From CABMGU01 sp035292785 (GTDB taxonomy: Archaea > Nanobdellota > Nanobdellia > Woesearchaeales > ARS49): a stretch of DNA of 11,790 nt. The stretch lies in assembly GCA_035292785.1 (NCBI GenBank), contig DATDPK010000033.1, positions 1-11,790 of the forward strand. The letters run 5' to 3'. The notes under the pieces are model-generated. The model ran no database searches and had not been told where the DNA came from. It worked only from the letters and a program-made list of their open reading frames with translations. Below are positions 11,601 to 11,790 of the stretch, piece by piece; within the stretch, counting starts at the first letter, position 1; every line of letters starts with the position of its first letter. The position numbers were made by a program, and so were the translations under genes.

Positions 11601-11790
11601 ATGACGCTTGAAAGAAAGCTAATATTGGTTGACGCACATGGCGGGGATAACCTGAATGAAGTACCTGTTCCAGCACGCATGGTGCCGGCAGTTCTCGCGG
11701 TAGCGCCGAAGCATCCACAGTATCAATTCATGCTTGTTGGAAATCCGGCTGAGATTGAGAAATATAAAAACGCAAATATGCCGAATGTTT
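11601..11790 (+). CDS. plsX: PlsX-like phosphate acyltransferase, N-terminal part
   Basis: This reading frame runs off the right edge after 63 complete codons. The N-terminus LILVDAHGGDN (residues 7-17) corresponds to the LDAMGGD motif that opens PlsX proteins. It is followed by the spacing and the QFMLVGNPAEIEKY segment (about 43-56) expected for the second strand of the isocitrate-dehydrogenase-like / phosphotransacetylase fold. In bacteria PlsX makes acyl-phosphate from acyl-ACP for phospholipid synthesis. In an archaeon with ether lipids the substrate is uncertain. An ATG at 11593 is out of frame and closes after three codons, so the start at 11601 is preferred. There is no SD, which fits a leaderless transcript. 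Confidence 0.75.
   Translation, partial: MTLERKLILVDAHGGDNLNEVPVPARMVPAVLAVAPKHPQYQFMLVGNPAEIEKYKNANMPNV

Noticed and set aside
1..11790. CRISPR arrays, insertion sequences or rRNA genes
   Set aside because: No regularly spaced repeats, transposase frames or rRNA-like stretches were seen on either strand.

Overview
The window looks archaeal. It encodes diphthine synthase, an ATP-dependent DNA ligase with an archaeal N-terminal domain, the C-terminal half of a Hel308-type helicase, and FtsZ. There are three tRNA genes without an encoded CCA end, and one of them is interrupted by bulge-helix-bulge introns. Promoters are archaeal TATA boxes, mostly 25-29 bases before an ATG, which suggests widespread leaderless transcription. 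Small genes, FtsZ, a lipoprotein, a PlsX-like protein and compact spacing fit a DPANN-type or deep euryarchaeal lineage better than a crenarchaeon. The exact lineage cannot be fixed from this sequence.

Layout. On the minus strand, 1-1120 holds a run of three genes: a helical protein of unknown function, a PAP2-type lipid phosphatase, and the first 43 residues of an unrecognised protein. Next come a membrane-anchored trypsin-like (HtrA-type) protease (1152-2330), a duplicated 3' end of tRNA-Gln (2376-2399), tRNA-Gln(UUG) (2471-2543), diphthine synthase (2570-3328), a hairpin-dense intergenic stretch, and ftsZ (3562-4638). A gene-free 400-base stretch upstream of ftsZ carries a possible structured RNA whose hairpins share the loop UUGGCG. 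A minus-strand operon follows: DNA ligase, lipoprotein, nitroreductase (read from 7921 down to 5037). On the plus strand are tRNA-Arg(GCG) (8005-8076) and a Ser/Thr-kinase-like protein (8139-9056). On the minus strand are the helicase C-terminal half (9198-10652) and an overlapping LAGLIDADG homing endonuclease (10627-11292). The window ends on the plus strand with a tRNA-Ile(GAU) containing three introns (11400-11545) and the start of a PlsX-like gene (11601 onward).

The two strongest observations are at the right end. The tRNA-Ile gene resolves to a perfect 73-nt cloverleaf only if three short introns (30, 20 and 23 nt) are removed, at positions 30/31, 37/38 and 59/60. The anticodon then lies on a 7-nt micro-exon. 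Beside it, the helicase lacks its whole first RecA domain (Walker A and DExH motifs). It starts at the RecA1/RecA2 boundary, exactly where a homing endonuclease gene sits, so it is either a split gene whose other half lies elsewhere or a rearranged relic.
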